50,000 nt of DNA from Chrysomallon squamiferum (GCA_012295275.1 CM022674.1:7038936-7088935), one strand, 5' to 3'; shown: positions 10,000 to 18,841, counted from the first letter of the stretch. The notes: generated by a model from the letters alone, not told the origin. Program-made: numbers and translations.

Positions 10000-11340
10000 T
10001 TGGTCAATATTTCAATCTGTTGTACAAATTTTTTTTTTTATAATTTTTTTTTCAAAAAACTTTTTTGTTCACAAAAATATAACAACATCTGTGCATTGGT
10101 TGTGCATTTTGGACAACAGTTAGCGGAAGAAATTTAAAACATTAAAAACCAAAACAAGAAATTACATAAAATAACCAAGCTGGATTCTAGAAATACTTCC
10201 ACGTGTTACTCATAAATAGTAAACATTGTAGTCCAGCCAAGTACGGTACTACACTTTCATTGGCTGATCGATTCATACCTTGACCAATGAAAATCGACCG
10301 TATTTTTCCGCCTCGGATATTAACTGCCATGACCTTGGATATTTTTAGAATGCATGATGGAAAGTTTTCAATGATTTGTCACTATATTTCAAACTTTATA
10401 CTTCCCTCTTTATCCCAAACGCCGTTAAATTTTGAATTTGTAACAGTTCTGTATCCTGTTACTAAAATTTTAAGAAAACTAGAATTCCAGCTCGGTTTTT
10501 TAAAACTAGTTTACCCGTAACTTGTAATATGGATTACATATCCACGTGATATTTTAAATTAAAAAAAGAAAGAAAGAAAAGAGCTTTGCTCCAACACTCA
10601 AAAGTAACACACCCACATATAAACAAAACAATTACAAATAAGCTTTTTAGCTTTCCCCACACAGCACACAATATTTACATGTACTCGTTGCTCGCAAAAA
10701 GCTTACAATTTATATAAATACTGAACCATACATAATTTCCTTTAATAGAAAAATAAATTATTTATAAATTAGTTCACAGGATTCTATGAATCCTAATTTT
10801 CGTCAATAATAAATTAAATTCATATAGCATATTACTATTATTAGGAAACAAGAACATTTCGAATGTTACTGTATACAAATTTTAGTACGCTATATAGTAT
10901 ATGTATAATAAAGCAACCCATTTTAACACAAAAATCACCTCTTCCACCCCCCCTCAACCTGTCCGATTACCTTTACTCTACCTTTAAAAAAAATGTAAAT
11001 TATAAAATATTATTTCACATAACTGCATAGATTTACCTTTTCACAGATCACCAAAATACTGATATAATATTTGGTTACAGAAGCCATCAGTTAAAAATAA
11101 ATAAATATTTAATAATAATAATCGTTCCATTTCCAAATAGTCAATTATTTCCTTAATTCAGAATGATTTCTTTCTTTTTTAATGTCCTGGAAAGTTCACA
11201 ATTTGTATCAAACATGTCCAAATGTCCATCTTTCTAGACGGTATTTTTACCACTAGGATCCCGCCATCACCAGAAACAGATATCGATTTTTTGTTCTGTT
11301 TTGCTTGTTGAGTGGGTCACTGAAACAAGACGTTCTCTTA
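10000..11340 (-). other. Possible 3' UTR of the minus-strand gene; AT-rich
   Basis: No gene is certain here. The stretch may be the 3' untranslated region of the 265-codon gene. It holds a 9-bp inverted repeat of CCAAT-containing words (10255-10263 with 10284-10292) and a perfect FTZ-F1/ERR-type site TGACCTTGG (10330-10338). A 77-codon plus frame at 10287-10520 starts with ATG and is not repetitive, but its start context is poor, its codon use looks random, and it matches nothing I know; I give it about 0.1. Confidence 0.3.
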
Positions 11341-11500
11341 CAACGTGCGCGCGCTGCTTAGGACGGATGAATCCAACTCCACGTTGTGCCCAACTTTCGC
11401 GCCATTTCTTTCCGTCTGTTATCATGTATCCTTTCTTGGTACTTCATGCGCGTTCTAGTGCGCTGCTCTCGTCGTGAGGCGGGAAGTCCTTGCTTTGTTT
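11341..11500. promoter_or_regulatory. CpG-dense segment with two E2F-consensus sites
   Basis: CpG density is far above that of the window (GCGCGCGC at about 11347). TTTCGCGCC (11395-11403) is a perfect E2F consensus and GGCGGGAA (11478-11485) is another. The segment lies just downstream of the minus-strand stop codon, so it is 3' flank or 3' UTR of that gene, or a promoter for plus-strand transcription towards it. Confidence 0.4.
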
Positions 11501-11544
11501 AGAAAAGCACGTATTCCCCCTAGATTCCATCTCCGTGACGTCGT

Positions 11545-12342
11545 TCATGGTTCATTGTCCCCAAAACTGTCGGCGTCACTACCCGTAGAGTGTGTATAGG
11601 AATCCGCATCTTCACTGTCTTCCTCGGGAGATTCTTGGATAGGGTCCAAGTTCGACATGGCAGAGACAGTCCTCTGTCGTTTGCGGTGGACCATGGTCTT
11701 AGTTTTTCGTTTTGATTTCCCACTTTTTGACGAACCTGACGACGGAGATTTCGTCTTCTTCCTTATGTACTGTAGTAGTGTATTGAAAAGTCCCTTTTTA
11801 GGCCCGTCGTCTTTTTCGCTCGTACTTGTAGTAGGAAGACTGAGTCTTCTCCCCGTTAGGGCGGCTTCGGCAATGTTCGGTAAAGAACTTGAAAAACCGT
11901 TAGGCCCAGTCACTTTAGATTCGCACAACACAGGCAACGATTTCGACCCGTCCGCCTGTATGATGTATGTGTATATAAAACCGTTTCTGTCTTTCAGAGT
12001 CACACGGTACGTTTTTGTTTCACCTTGTTTCGACGAAGCACTGGCGTGTTTTTCCCCTTTCACAGCCTTCTTGGCTACATTCTGTCCATGTGCCCGCTTG
12101 TTCGTGGCAACAAAAGGCATATAACCTCGTGTAGCATTCGGATACATGGCCATAGATGTTGAAAATTCGGTTTGTTGATAAACAAAGTTGTACACCAACA
12201 AGTTCGTCGCTCGGAAGTCCTGAGTAAATCTGAAACACGCAAGTTGATACCGAGTATTAATACTATAAACGTTTTCGGGGAACTGGGCCAATAGACGGTC
12301 TTTGGCAGAGTTCCAATTGACGTTTGTCTGGGTCGCTGGCAT
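11545..12342 (-). CDS. Intronless 265-aa protein, family not recognised
   Basis: This is the only convincing protein gene. The frame runs from ATG (A at -3, favourable context) to TGA without interruption and is GC- and CpG-richer than its flanks. Residues 1-80 are aromatic-rich and look folded (AKDRLLAQFPENVY, YNFVYQQTEF). Residues 81-107 are basic. Residues 108-140 alternate hydrophobics like a beta-hairpin (KTYRVTLKDRNGFIYTYIIQ). RRLSLP (165-170) fits a basophilic-kinase and 14-3-3 site; GLFNTLLQYIRKK (184-196) may be an amphipathic helix. Residues 195-224 are Lys/Arg/Ser-rich, resembling a bipartite nuclear localisation signal. RQRTVS (222-227) fits an Akt/SGK site. Residues 232-265 are acidic and Ser-rich with CK2-type sites. 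I infer a short-lived, phosphorylated nuclear regulator, possibly lineage-restricted. No catalytic motif, signal peptide or membrane segment is visible. A shorter frame on the opposite strand (11657-12124) is probably its shadow. Confidence 0.75.
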   Translation of the reverse strand: MPATQTNVNWNSAKDRLLAQFPENVYSINTRYQLACFRFTQDFRATNLLVYNFVYQQTEFSTSMAMYPNATRGYMPFVATNKRAHGQNVAKKAVKGEKHASASSKQGETKTYRVTLKDRNGFIYTYIIQADGSKSLPVLCESKVTGPNGFSSSLPNIAEAALTGRRLSLPTTSTSEKDDGPKKGLFNTLLQYIRKKTKSPSSGSSKSGKSKRKTKTMVHRKRQRTVSAMSNLDPIQESPEEDSEDADSYTHSTGSDADSFGDNEP

Positions 12343-12377
12343 GTTGGTTTGTTTTGAGGGGTGACAGCTTGTATCAT
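12075..12377 (-). promoter_or_regulatory. Overlapping out-of-frame upstream ORF
   Basis: An ATG at 12377, 35 nt before the main start, has G at -3. It opens a 100-codon frame that overlaps the main coding sequence out of frame and ends at 12075. If transcription starts upstream of it, scanning ribosomes would meet it first and main-frame translation would depend on leaky scanning. The peptide itself resembles nothing known and is probably not functional. Confidence 0.3.
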
Positions 12378-12416
12378 TACAGTCACGAATATATTTTGAA
12401 TTTAAGTACAGTTTTT

Positions 12417-12437
12417 AAAATTGGTCTTATTATAAAC
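12417..12437 (-). promoter_or_regulatory. TATA-like and CCAAT-like words near the gene start
   Basis: On the minus strand TTTATAATAAGACCAAT lies 75-95 nt before the start codon. A TATA-type element here would place initiation near 12400, upstream of both ATGs. Such words are common in AT-rich DNA, so the support is weak. Confidence 0.2.
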
Positions 12438-12614
12438 GTTTTAACTTACTGATTATAGCTGCATATTTGTTTTTGAGCATTTGAACATATTTTTGGCTGT
12501 AGATTGTAAAACATGAAAATGTTCTGTAAAATCTAATCCTAAATGTTAAACTCGTCCTTGCATGTAAAGTAGCCTGTTGGCTGGCTGCCAAGATCGTTCG
12601 CGGCTTTCTTTGAT

Positions 12615-12666
12615 AAGGTCACGTGGTTTCTATTCAGAACGACCACGTGGATTGGTCCATTGACGT
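12615..12666 (-). promoter_or_regulatory. Paired CACGTG E-boxes with inverted CCAAT and CRE half-site
   Basis: CACGTG occurs at 12620-12625 and 12644-12649, 24 bp apart; the first reads GTCACGTGGT, like MITF/TFE or USF sites. ATTGG (12651-12655) is CCAAT on the minus strand, and TGACGT (12661-12666) is a CRE half-site. The cluster lies about 280-320 bp upstream of the minus-strand coding sequence in locally CpG-bearing DNA, so it is probably that gene's proximal promoter or enhancer. Confidence 0.45.
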
Positions 12667-12860
12667 AGATCGGCTTGTAGCATTTCACAGGGATCGATTT
12701 CACATATTGTTGTAGCATGTTTTGTGTGCCATTTGCTTAAATAAACATTAAAATATTATGAAATACTGAAATTAAAATGCTTTTAAGTAACATATTTTGA
12801 AATATTGTTTAATTCACGATAATTTACGTTAAAATTGACGTAAACATGTGTTGTGTGAAA

Positions 12861-12960
12861 TTTCGCGCTTATCTTCCCTCTCCATATTGGCCATGAATGA
12901 GTGATCGAAACGGCGCCAAATCTTTGCGATCAATAGCACGCGGCGGCCACCATCACTGCT
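12861..12960. promoter_or_regulatory. CpG cluster with two E2F-consensus sites
   Basis: Nine CpG dinucleotides occur in 100 bp of otherwise CpG-poor DNA. TTTCGCGC (12861-12868) and GGCGCCAAA (12912-12920, the complement of TTTGGCGCC) both match E2F consensus. It lies about 0.5-0.6 kb upstream of the 265-codon gene and may be its distal promoter, a separate start site, or a divergent promoter. Minus-strand mini-frames here (21 codons or fewer) are not called. Confidence 0.4.
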
Positions 12961-13172
12961 TAGGAAATGCAGACAAAATACGTGAATTTATAATTTATTG
13001 TCTTACTGGACTAATATTTGAATGTGTCAGGTTGTCCCAAGGTTAAAATTAGTCAAAATGATTAAATACATCTATATAAGTGATTGCATCTGTTGTTGCT
13101 ATTAATATTATTTTAATGTTTGTCTTTCAGTGTTAAATTCTACAGACAATTGAAATATGTATAATGAATCAA

Positions 13173-13174
<2 letters not shown>

Positions 13175-13231
<57 letters not shown>
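13175..13231. repeat. CT dinucleotide tract (57 bp)
   Basis: Uninterrupted CT/AG tract, a homopyrimidine mirror repeat able to form triplex DNA. Confidence 0.97.
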
Positions 13232-13233
<2 letters not shown>

Positions 13234-13412
13234 ATAATTTGTTTTTAAATATAAATAAAATACCACTCATTTACTGTTGTTAACTTACGATTTATTATAG
13301 AAAATCTAGTATTGTTACAGACAATGTTTAAAAAAAATAACGTGGGATAGTAGTAGACTATTACACATTTCACAAGTCTATTGTTTAAAATGCATTAACA
13401 GAACTGGTATTT

Positions 13413-13413
<1 letters not shown>

Positions 13414-13494
<81 letters not shown>

Positions 13495-13496
13495 TT
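13414..13496. repeat. AAT(n)-ATT(n) palindromic microsatellite
   Basis: TAA/AAT trinucleotides (about 13414-13470) switch at one point to ATT (to 13496). The right arm is the perfect complement of the adjoining part of the left arm, giving a stem of about 27 bp with virtually no loop. Cruciform formation and assembly or replication instability are expected. Confidence 0.9.
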
Positions 13497-13615
13497 CACA
13501 ACTTATTTTTCTTTATTCAGTTATTGTTAAAGGAAATGAACTGCGTTTTGTTTTGTTTCTGTTAGCATGTATACAAAACTTGTCATTCTCAACACGGATA
13601 CATTTTGCAGACGAC

Positions 13616-13840
13616 ATGTCCGCCACCCATCCCATATTGTCACTGTACCACCATGTACTCTTTATTTTAACTAAACTCTACATTCTTATTAACTGCGAGA
13701 CATTCCTTTCGGCTACGAGACACTTGTCGCTTGTAACTTGCATAAACCCGTCCATCCGCGAAATTTTTCAGCAGACGACATTATGCACCCAGTTGTACTC
13801 CATTGATAAGGGGAAAAGTTTACACTTAAATGTTTACTAA
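13616..13840 (+). CDS. Uncertain 74-codon ORF
   Basis: A non-repetitive frame from ATG (G at -3) to TAA in a CpG-bearing block. The frame is open upstream to 13553 without another ATG. Residues 7-25 (ILSLYHHVLFILTKLYILI) are hydrophobic and could be a membrane segment. The protein matches nothing I recognise and no splice sites clearly bound it. It could be a small gene, part of an exon, or chance; I lean to chance. Confidence 0.15.
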   Translation: MSATHPILSLYHHVLFILTKLYILINCETFLSATRHLSLVTCINPSIREIFQQTTLCTQLYSIDKGKSLHLNVY

Positions 13841-14155
13841 CATTGGGTTGTTGTGGACAATGCCACGCCCACATGCCCATAGATTGATTTTGATTGGCTG
13901 CACCTGACGCCTTCTAAAAACACTTTATAATTTTTTTTTTATGTCGTGTCCACGAAGTACCGCGTGCTGTGACTTGCACACTCGTCACGAGAAGAGTGCC
14001 GTGTGCAGATTAATTTATTATAATTATAATAACAATGGATTGTAATTGTGAACTTAGCATATGCTTTGTTATTTAAAATAATATAAATGAAACTCTAGAT
14101 AAAATATAATTTACTTTTTTTTCTCTCTCAGCTTTTAGTAATTTATTGTTTTGGA

Positions 14156-14159
<4 letters not shown>
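13841..14159. other. Unique DNA with CpG-bearing left half
   Basis: GATTGGCT (an inverted CCAAT context) lies near 13893 and CCACGCCC (a KLF-type word) near 13862. CTCGT and ACGAG (13981-13991), nested within GCACAC and GTGTGC (13976-13981 with 14001-14006), can fold into a hairpin. The region may be a promoter, but no gene start is identifiable. Confidence 0.3.
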
Positions 14160-14211
<52 letters not shown>

Positions 14212-14347
14212 GCTAGTAGTAATAGTACCAGTAGTGGTAAAAACAATACAAAAATTAAAAAAAATCATTTTAAAACTATTATTTTTTAAAATATATTAAT
14301 TATATAAAAAGCAATTAAGCCAAGAATAATAAAGTGTATATAAAGAC

Positions 14348-14380
<33 letters not shown>
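14160..14380. repeat. TAA microsatellite and 31-nt poly-T
   Basis: TAA/AAT repeats at about 14160-14211 pass into TAG-type triplets. A run of 31 T lies at 14350-14380. Confidence 0.9.
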
Positions 14381-14385
<5 letters not shown>

Positions 14386-14756
14386 CATCTTTTGTACAAC
14401 TTTAAATCAAATATATAAACACAATCTGAGATAGAGATATGAAGAAAGATTGAGAAATAAACAGAAAAGCAGGAAAAATTAAAGAAAAAGTAGAAGGGAT
14501 CAGAGGAGGGTGAAAGAGAAAGAGAGAGAGAGAGACACTGTATTTTAAAACCAGACATGACACATTCTTTTTATAGTTCCATGGAAAAATTTAAAAACAA
14601 ATTTGTTTGTTTGTTTGTTTGTTTTTTCAAATTTAAAAATATCCCCATTAATCATGCAACACTGAATTTTTATTTGTACTAAAACTAACTTCACATCCTT
14701 GGTCCTGACACTTGATACCCAGAATTTTAAAAGGTCTCATGACAGTGACTTTGGCT

Positions 14757-14769
14757 TGACCTTTGACCT
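14757..14769 (-). promoter_or_regulatory. Perfect DR1 nuclear-receptor element
   Basis: TGACCT-T-TGACCT is the complement of AGGTCA-A-AGGTCA, the ideal direct repeat with 1-bp spacing bound by RXR dimers, HNF4 and COUP-TF. A further weak half-site (TGACTT) lies about 11 bp to the left. It is in unique sequence, so it is not a microsatellite by-product. Confidence 0.45.
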
Positions 14770-14929
14770 TTCTTATGTTATCTTTCAAAGTATACATCCT
14801 CTTCTTACTCTATTTAAGTTTATGAATGAACACAAAACTCAGGTCAGGTTCCCACAGAATTTGTACATGGTGGGTCACGTTATTGCGAAATGGCACAAAG
14901 GCAGGCTTAACCTAAAATGAATGAAAGGA

Positions 14930-15300
14930 TAGATGAATAAATGAGTGCATGCATTGATGGATGGAAGAAAGAATGAATAAGTGAACTGAATGTATGTCTG
15001 TATCAACCCTCTCTCTCTCTCTCTCTCTCTCTGTTTCTCTCTATATATTTATCTTTCTTTTTTTTTTTGACTCTATAATATAAGGAAAAAAAATAGATTG
15101 TTATAAGTATCTGTAATGACACATGCTGTTTTAAAATATTGAAATGTAATGTGTGTGGTGTGTGTAGGCTGTGTAGTGTGTGGAGTGTGTATGTAGAGTG
15201 TGTTTATGTAAGTAGATGTGTGTGTGTGATGTGTACATAATGTATGTGTATCTATGTATGTATTATTATATATGAGTACACATTCAAATATAAACAAACT
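14930..15300. repeat. Short-tract repeats (ATGA, CT, GTGTA)
   Basis: Degenerate GAATGAATGA words are followed by a CT run (about 15009-15032) and GTGTG/TGTATG-rich sequence to 15300. No gene. Confidence 0.75.
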
Positions 15301-15439
15301 CCTTTAATTACTAATTATTATTACTGTTTTTTTTGTTTTTTTTTAACTTCAAATTATTTTCTTACGATGTTGAAGTAAGTTTATTTACTTTCGTTTCCAC
15401 GCAGTATGTACCCCACCTACTTTTATCAGTGAAAGAAAA

Positions 15440-15545
15440 ATGTGGATTTTGAGCAGGTCATTGTCAGGTGGTGTTCGTGTACATGTAAATCTATTTTTAG
15501 AAATGTACACATCATTGTCACGTGTGAAAGTTCAGTCAAGAAATT

Positions 15546-15588
<43 letters not shown>

Positions 15589-15904
15589 TTATTATTATTA
15601 TTATTTATTATTTATTAAATATCTAATTATTTATTTGTTTGTTTCTAAGTTACATTTACACACACCAATATTTTTTTTTTAATAATTATAAGGAGATAAG
15701 AAATCTAGATAAAATATAATTTAAATTTATTATTATTATTAATTGTGATGTTGCTGCTGCTGCTGCTGTTGTTGTTGTTGTTGTTGTTGTTGTTACTGAT
15801 GTTGCTATTGTTGCTACCTTTTAACTTCATTCTTGGACTGAAGAATTTGTTAAAACTAACAGAAAATAATTTAAAAATTTTAATTCATATTTCTATCGTC
15901 ACTG

Positions 15905-15935
<31 letters not shown>

Positions 15936-16150
15936 CATGTGTGAAATGTACAATCACTCTTTTAAAAAAAAAAATTTCCTTGAGGCACAATCCATCTGTT
16001 GATTTCCACGCTGGTACAGGATTTCCCATTCACAAGATCACACAGGACATTAACATACATGACCAAGCAGATTCAGAACTTATGACACTTGTATATATAC
16101 AAAAGCTAAACATGTGGTCTTTTTTTTTTTTTTTTTTTTTTTTCAGAAAG
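15440..16150. repeat. ATT, TGC/TTG, CAT microsatellites and poly-T
   Basis: ATT repeats at about 15557-15622, TGC then TTG triplets at about 15748-15795, CAT/ATC triplets at about 15907-15938 and poly-T at about 16120-16143, separated by short AT-rich spacers. Tyr- and Leu-rich frames are repeat translations. The 79-codon plus frame at 15941-16180 has unique sequence in the middle but ends in poly-T and is not credible. Confidence 0.85.
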
Positions 16151-16479
16151 ATTTTCCCACTCATAAATTATGTTTGTTGAATTCACTGAATCATAAACAG
16201 AATGAAAACTGGGGTTTTTTTGTGAAATAAATATCTTTACCTGAATGTATACATTTTTATTTTTATTTTATTTTTTATTGTTATTAATAATAAATATTTT
16301 CAGTTTAGTAAAAACGAACAGTCTGTCTGAATAAATAAGTTCAGTTTAATGATTGCTTATTGCTTATTGTATGTGTTACATTCAAAGCTGTACAAGAGGA
16401 AAGAAAAGAAATATTTTATTTAACAACACGTTTAAGCTGTGTTATTCTTTTCTTGTTAAGGTAATGAGAGAAGAAACCC

Positions 16480-16630
16480 GCATGGTGTGTCTTTTATGTG
16501 TACCTTTGTAATAGTGTGTCTTTTACGTGTACCTTTGTACGTAGTGTTTTTTTTTATATGCTCCTTTGTACACAGTGCATTTAATGTGTCCCTTTGTACA
16601 TAGTATCTTTATGTGTAGCTTTATTCTCAG
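16480..16630. repeat. ~35-bp degenerate minisatellite
   Basis: Four to five diverged copies of a unit with TAGTGTGTCTTTTATGTGTA followed by CCTTTGTA. The left copies are most alike and the right ones are increasingly eroded. Confidence 0.75.
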
Positions 16631-16761
16631 TTTTATTACTTTGTCTTTATTCATTTGTCCCCCATTTTTTATCTTTCTGAATCTCTCTGTTTTTCTCTTG
16701 TATTTCTCAACTTCTATTCCATTCTTCTGTCACAGCTAATTCCTCCCTGTCTTTCTTTCCA

Positions 16762-16765
<4 letters not shown>

Positions 16766-16802
<37 letters not shown>

Positions 16803-17015
16803 AATCCATGTGGGAAAGTGATTATAAAATCTGACACACAGAATGACACATTTGTTAACTCAGTAACAACAACAGCAGCAATAACATTAACATCAACAGC
16901 AGCTATAATAACAACATCATCATCATCATCAACAACAACTTCAAACCTGTAAGAAGCATGATGAAACAACTGGTGTTATCTCTATACACACACACACACT
17001 CACACTCACACACAC

Positions 17016-17067
<52 letters not shown>

Positions 17068-17068
17068 C
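16766..17068. repeat. CT tract, AAC/ATC triplets and CA tract
   Basis: CT run (16766-16798), AACAGC and ATCATC triplets (about 16866-16945) and a CA tract (about 16986-17068) in sequence. The Val/Asp- and Cys/Val-rich minus frames are repeat translations. Confidence 0.9.
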
Positions 17069-17519
17069 ACAGAGTCCAAAGTCAGTTCTGTCCATAACCC
17101 TGACACCAGCAGATAAGAACAAACAGCTAGAATTGTTTAAATTGTTATCGGGCGGCGATTTTGAACCTGTGTTTGTACCTCCCTCACCCCTCTTCATGGT
17201 CGCATATCTAAAGTTTTTGAGATGGGGGTAAGGTGCAAGGAGGAGTGGAAGTTGAGATAGGTGTTGTGTTTGATGTCGAGATAAACTCCATTGTTGTGCG
17301 ACCCGTTTTCATCAGTTACCTGATACCAAATCAACATTTCCTTCCTCAAAGTCAAATCCTTCTCAGCTTGGTTTTTTAGGTTTTTTTTATTTTTTTATAT
17401 TTATTTTATTTTATTTTTTTTTTTTTTTATTTGTTTGGTTTATGGTTGACAAGACAAATCTTGAATATCCAGTCAGTAAAATTTTCTAATTAATAAAATA
17501 CCAGTAAAACTAGCAAACT

Positions 17520-17521
<2 letters not shown>
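17069..17521. other. Unique DNA, no gene seen
   Basis: Moderately GC-balanced at 17069-17340, then T-rich. No open frame of note and no confident regulatory motif. Confidence 0.5.

Positions 17522-17608
<87 letters not shown>
17522..17608. repeat. CT dinucleotide tract (87 bp, longest perfect one)
   Basis: Uninterrupted CT/AG tract. The Arg-Glu frames on the minus strand are its translation. Confidence 0.97.
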
Positions 17609-17611
<3 letters not shown>

Positions 17612-17689
17612 TATGTATTTAAAAGATTTAACTTTTTGTAAATAAAATGAATTTTGAAAATTGAATGATTTGTGAAATATATGCAGGAA

Positions 17690-17734
17690 CATTCACATAC
17701 ATGCACACACACACACACAATAAAACATACATAC

Positions 17735-17777
<43 letters not shown>

Positions 17778-17930
17778 CAAACATTCATATATATATATAT
17801 ATACTTATAGACACACAGACCACACACACACACACACAGATGTACACACATTACCACACCACAGCGCAACACACATACACTCACACAGATATGCACACCA
17901 TGCTTATGAATATTAATATATATATTTTAT
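17690..17930. repeat. Compound CA / CATA / TA microsatellite
   Basis: CACACA, ACATAC and TATATA tracts intermingle. All frames of His/Thr/Tyr/Ile type are repeat translations. Confidence 0.9.
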
Positions 17931-17987
17931 AATTTATATTTTATGGAAATAAAAGAAACAGAATTATTCATTGTTTTCATACTTCAT

Positions 17988-18063
17988 ATTAATATATGTT
18001 TTTCTTTGTTTTGTTTTTCAGGTAAGAATTTTTAAAGGTTTTATTGATGAAAAAAGGTAAGTG
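17988..18063 (+). other. Candidate recursive splice site with 35-nt RS-exon/microexon
   Basis: A possible branch point TTAAT (branch A at 17992) is followed by a 23-nt tract that is almost all pyrimidine (17999-18021) and ends in CAG. The next bases are GTAAGA, so an acceptor abuts a donor with no exon between them, the form of a ratchet point in long introns. After 35 nt (18022-18056) comes AAG/GTAAGT, a strong second donor. Of the three frames of those 35 nt only one is open, giving VRIFKGFIDEK. It could therefore be a zero-length recursive site, an RS-exon or a real microexon. The sequence shows only motifs; use in RNA is unproven. Confidence 0.4.
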
Positions 18064-18558
18064 TTTTTTTTATGTTTTTTTTCATTATCTCTATTTCACT
18101 TTTATTTTGATAATAAACTAGTTTGTGTTGTTATATATACAGAAACCCAAATACTTGGTCCTCAGTTCCATTTTATTTCATTCCTTCTATCTTCCTTCAT
18201 TAATTTAATTTTTTCTTCTTTTCATCCTATAACTCCTTTTATCTTCAGTAATATTTTTATTTCATATTATTATTGACTTCAGTTCTATATTCATTCGTTC
18301 TTTTTTTCCTTTTTCTGTGATGCTTTTCTAAATTTTTCTATTTTTAAATTTTTCTATTTTTACTCCATCTTTTTTTCATTCTTTTCATCTCTCTTTCTTT
18401 CTTATTGTTCTTTCTTCTTATCTTTGTTTCAGAATTTTTGTTACTTTTTTTTTTTATCAACCTGTCAGATGGAAGGAAAAATTATCTTCATGCCCTTTTG
18501 ATCCATTTTATAAATAGTTTGGCCTGATTAGTCAAAAGTAAACAAACAGTGAATATCT
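18064..18558. other. T-rich, CT-rich DNA, no gene seen
   Basis: Pyrimidine-rich on the plus strand with many TTC/TTTC words. Phe/Ser-rich frames follow from composition. Confidence 0.55.
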
Positions 18559-18595
18559 GGGTCAGGTCAGGGTTCAACTGACCACTCAAGTGACC
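18559..18595. promoter_or_regulatory. Cluster of five nuclear-receptor half-sites including a DR1
   Basis: GGGTCA (18559-18564) overlaps AGGTCA (18564-18569), followed after 1 bp by GGTTCA (18571-18576), giving a near-perfect DR1. Inverted TGACC cores follow at 18579-18583 and 18591-18595. GGTCAG (18565-18570) and CTGACC (18578-18583) also form a 6-bp stem with a 7-nt GGTTCAA loop, resembling a tRNA T-arm; no matching A box is seen. Confidence 0.35.
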
Positions 18596-18736
18596 ATTAG
18601 TGACATTTTGATCTGTTATAAGCATTATCTCTGTATAAATTTACAGTTCTTGGCTGTTTGCCAAGATAAATTGTTACTCATGTTTATTCATAGACTGAGC
18701 TAAAAATAACTACTGTACGAAAACAATAAGAAGAAG

Positions 18737-18737
<1 letters not shown>

Positions 18738-18787
<50 letters not shown>

Positions 18788-18841
18788 AGCATTACTAGTA
18801 CCAACAATAATAACAGTGTATTACTATTATTATTTTATTTA

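Noticed and set aside
11657-12124. 155-codon plus-strand ORF opposite the 265-codon gene, with a good ATG context (GACATGG)
   Set aside because: It lies wholly inside the longer minus frame, is Phe/Cys/Leu-rich as antisense frames often are, and the minus protein has the more natural composition (basic region, acidic tail).
12881-12890. CCATATTGG as a serum response (CArG) element
   Set aside because: Only five A/T bases between CC and GG where six are required.
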